This document shows positions 63,002 to 64,000 of a DNA stretch of 64,000 bases, piece by piece; within the stretch, counting starts at the first letter, position 1; every line of letters starts with the position of its first letter. The notes under the pieces were generated by a model. The model was not told where the DNA came from and did not search any database. It saw only the letters and a program-made list of their open reading frames with translations. The translations under genes were made by a program, and so were the position numbers. This DNA is from Galbibacter orientalis DSM 19592 (GTDB lineage Bacteria; Bacteroidota; Bacteroidia; Flavobacteriales; Flavobacteriaceae): the NCBI RefSeq assembly GCF_000260115.1, contig NZ_JH651380.1:124001-188000 (forward strand). The letters are read 5' to 3'.

Positions 63002-63832
63002 TTATAAATCTCGCTTTTTTAACAGGGCATAAGATAAATAAATAAACAGATAAGTCCATAATAGCACAATAAGTATTTCATACCAATGCACACCATAGTC
63101 TTTAATGTATGATTCTCCAATTTGATTAGCTACAGATTGTACAGCATTTAGTCTGCTAAAAGGTTCTTTTATTAAGTTGCTCATAGCGCTTAATGGTAAA
63201 AATTGTGAAATGCTATTGGCAATATTTCCATCGGTTTGCCAGCGTACAAGTCCGTAAAAAATACCTTCAAATACTTGCCATAGAATTAAAAAACCAAGAG
63301 CAAAAGCAGATCTTTTTACAAAGATCCCTAAGAACAAACAAAAAGAGAAAAAACCTAAGAGTTTTACAAAAAAGGCGATTAGGTATTCCAAATCAGAAAA
63401 AATAATGCTGAATTCATTATAATCAGAATAAAACAATCCTAAAACTAAAGAAACTACAAAGATAAAAACCGTAGAGATTACTGAAAAAACTACAACTGTA
63501 AGAAATTTAGAAAGGATAAATTCTTTTTTACTAAGACCGTCAATTAGGTTTTGTTTAATAGTTTTATTACTGTATTCGTTGGACATCATCGATACAATTA
63601 CGATGGCTAGAAACAGTTTAAAAAATGCAGCTATGTAAGTATTGAAATGCCATATGTAAGGAAAGTTAAAAATTCCTTGATCGGCTAGTTGGAAATGAAC
63701 TTCTCCTATATCAAAATTTATAGTAGCAAAAAGCGCTATAAAGGTGAGAAGGATAAAATATGCGATGATTAAAATTCTGCTTGCGCGATTATTCCACAAT
63801 TTTATAAATTCTATTTGGAGTAGTCGTTTCAT
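63002..63832 (-). CDS. ABC-2 type transporter permease
   Basis: A 276-residue inner-membrane permease with six predicted helices: ILIIAYFILLTFIALFATI first, then a periplasmic loop, and later IFIYLSYALL. Segment FIKLWNNRASRILIIAYF is a typical ABC-2 permease start. It ends 12 bases before the T9SS protein gene begins, and the end of an ATPase gene lies about 100 bases upstream on the same strand, so permease and ATPase form a two-gene ABC transporter. Substrate unknown. Confidence 0.9.
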   Translation of the reverse strand: MKRLLQIEFIKLWNNRASRILIIAYFILLTFIALFATINFDIGEVHFQLADQGIFNFPYIWHFNTYIAAFFKLFLAIVIVSMMSNEYSNKTIKQNLIDGLSKKEFILSKFLTVVVFSVISTVFIFVVSLVLGLFYSDYNEFSIIFSDLEYLIAFFVKLLGFFSFCLFLGIFVKRSAFALGFLILWQVFEGIFYGLVRWQTDGNIANSISQFLPLSAMSNLIKEPFSRLNAVQSVANQIGESYIKDYGVHWYEILIVLLWTYLFIYLSYALLKKRDL

Positions 63833-63935
63833 TTTTTAGTTTTTTATATCCTAATTAGTAGTAGGTTTTTGGTTTATGTTTTAAAACTTCTGAGCTGTTC
63901 TGAGTATTTAGAAGAGCTTAGGCAGAGATGCTTTT

Positions 63936-64000
63936 TTAGTTGCTTTGGTTTTTTGTAAGCGCTAAAAATTGTTCTTCTAAACTTTCTTTTCTTTTAACCA
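63936..64000 (-). CDS. ABC transporter ATP-binding protein, C-terminal end
   Basis: Only the last ~20 codons are inside the window. The minus-strand frame reads KESLEEQFLALTKNQSN and a stop at 63936-63938. SLEEQFLALT is a typical C terminus of ABC-2-associated ATPases, and the permease gene follows downstream, supporting the assignment. The gap between them is 103 bases. Confidence 0.7.
   Translation of the reverse strand, partial: VKRKESLEEQFLALTKNQSN

Overview
The window comes from the chromosome of a low-GC Bacteroidetes bacterium, almost certainly a member of the Flavobacteriaceae. This rests on Bacteroidetes-type promoters (a TAnnTTTG -7 element, in the clearest cases with TTTG or TTG 19-22 bases upstream), a type IX secretion (T9SS type B) sorting domain, DUF4199 and four-helix-bundle proteins, multi-FAS1 lipoproteins, a PBP1+LysM protein next to guaA, and intergenic DNA rich in short tandem repeats. 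Most genes are core metabolism. No rRNA, tRNA or CRISPR array was recognised.

Layout. 0-9 kb (+ strand): end of a membrane glycosyltransferase, guaA, PBP1/LysM protein, OsmC, DUF3820, pyrG, yidC, closed by a perfect palindromic terminator. 9-15.7 kb: two FAS1 lipoproteins (-), mnmA and a nitronate monooxygenase-like flavoenzyme (+), DUF1456, a GNAT protein and a broken gene end (-). 15.7-18.8 kb is an accessory stretch: a dispersed repeat, an element with inverted ends, an intact IS982-type insertion sequence with a 7-bp target duplication, a RES/Xre toxin-antitoxin pair with its own promoter and candidate operator, a tiny ORF and ACGTA-rich tandem repeats. 18.8-27.7 kb (-): a fatty-acid beta-oxidation block (MarR regulator, FadN-type fusion enzyme, thiolase, acyl-CoA dehydrogenase, separate acyl-CoA ligase) in which two different four-helix-bundle genes occupy the gaps between enzymes. 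27.8-36.6 kb: purL, SGNH hydrolase, GyrI-like protein, endonuclease I, RsmB-type methyltransferase, BNR-repeat lipoprotein. 36.6-44.2 kb (-): ECF sigma/anti-sigma/CpxP-like trio, MsbA-like ABC exporter, phosphohexomutase, GT2 glycosyltransferase, DUF4199. 44.3-48.5 kb (+): L31 type B, a secreted unknown, a GlmU-family protein, mtaB. 48.6-53.4 kb: CsbD, cysH, TerB-like, DUF2254, Hsp20, and a second ECF sigma factor with two small partners. 53.4-55.9 kb is a second accessory stretch: an unknown membrane protein, a barstar-like protein and a RelE/ParE-type toxin-antitoxin pair downstream of uvrB. 55.9-64 kb: uvrB, alkB, a repeat-rich gap, sdaA, a T9SS cargo protein and an ABC-2 permease with the end of its ATPase.

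The most unusual signals are non-coding. (1) Arrays of 7-bp units, different in sequence at each site, recur in several gaps. (2) The RelE/ParE-type pair lies inside an 802-bp segment bounded by a 20-bp direct repeat that contains the start of the barstar gene, so a truncated barstar start is left just after uvrB. (3) Two degenerate elements share ends around ATTAATGTCCGA. (4) A roughly 120-bp dispersed repeat has two clear copies, one keeping an open frame. (5) A 44-bp tandem triplet has a diverged inverted copy 19 kb away. All calls come from reading the sequence; no searches were run.
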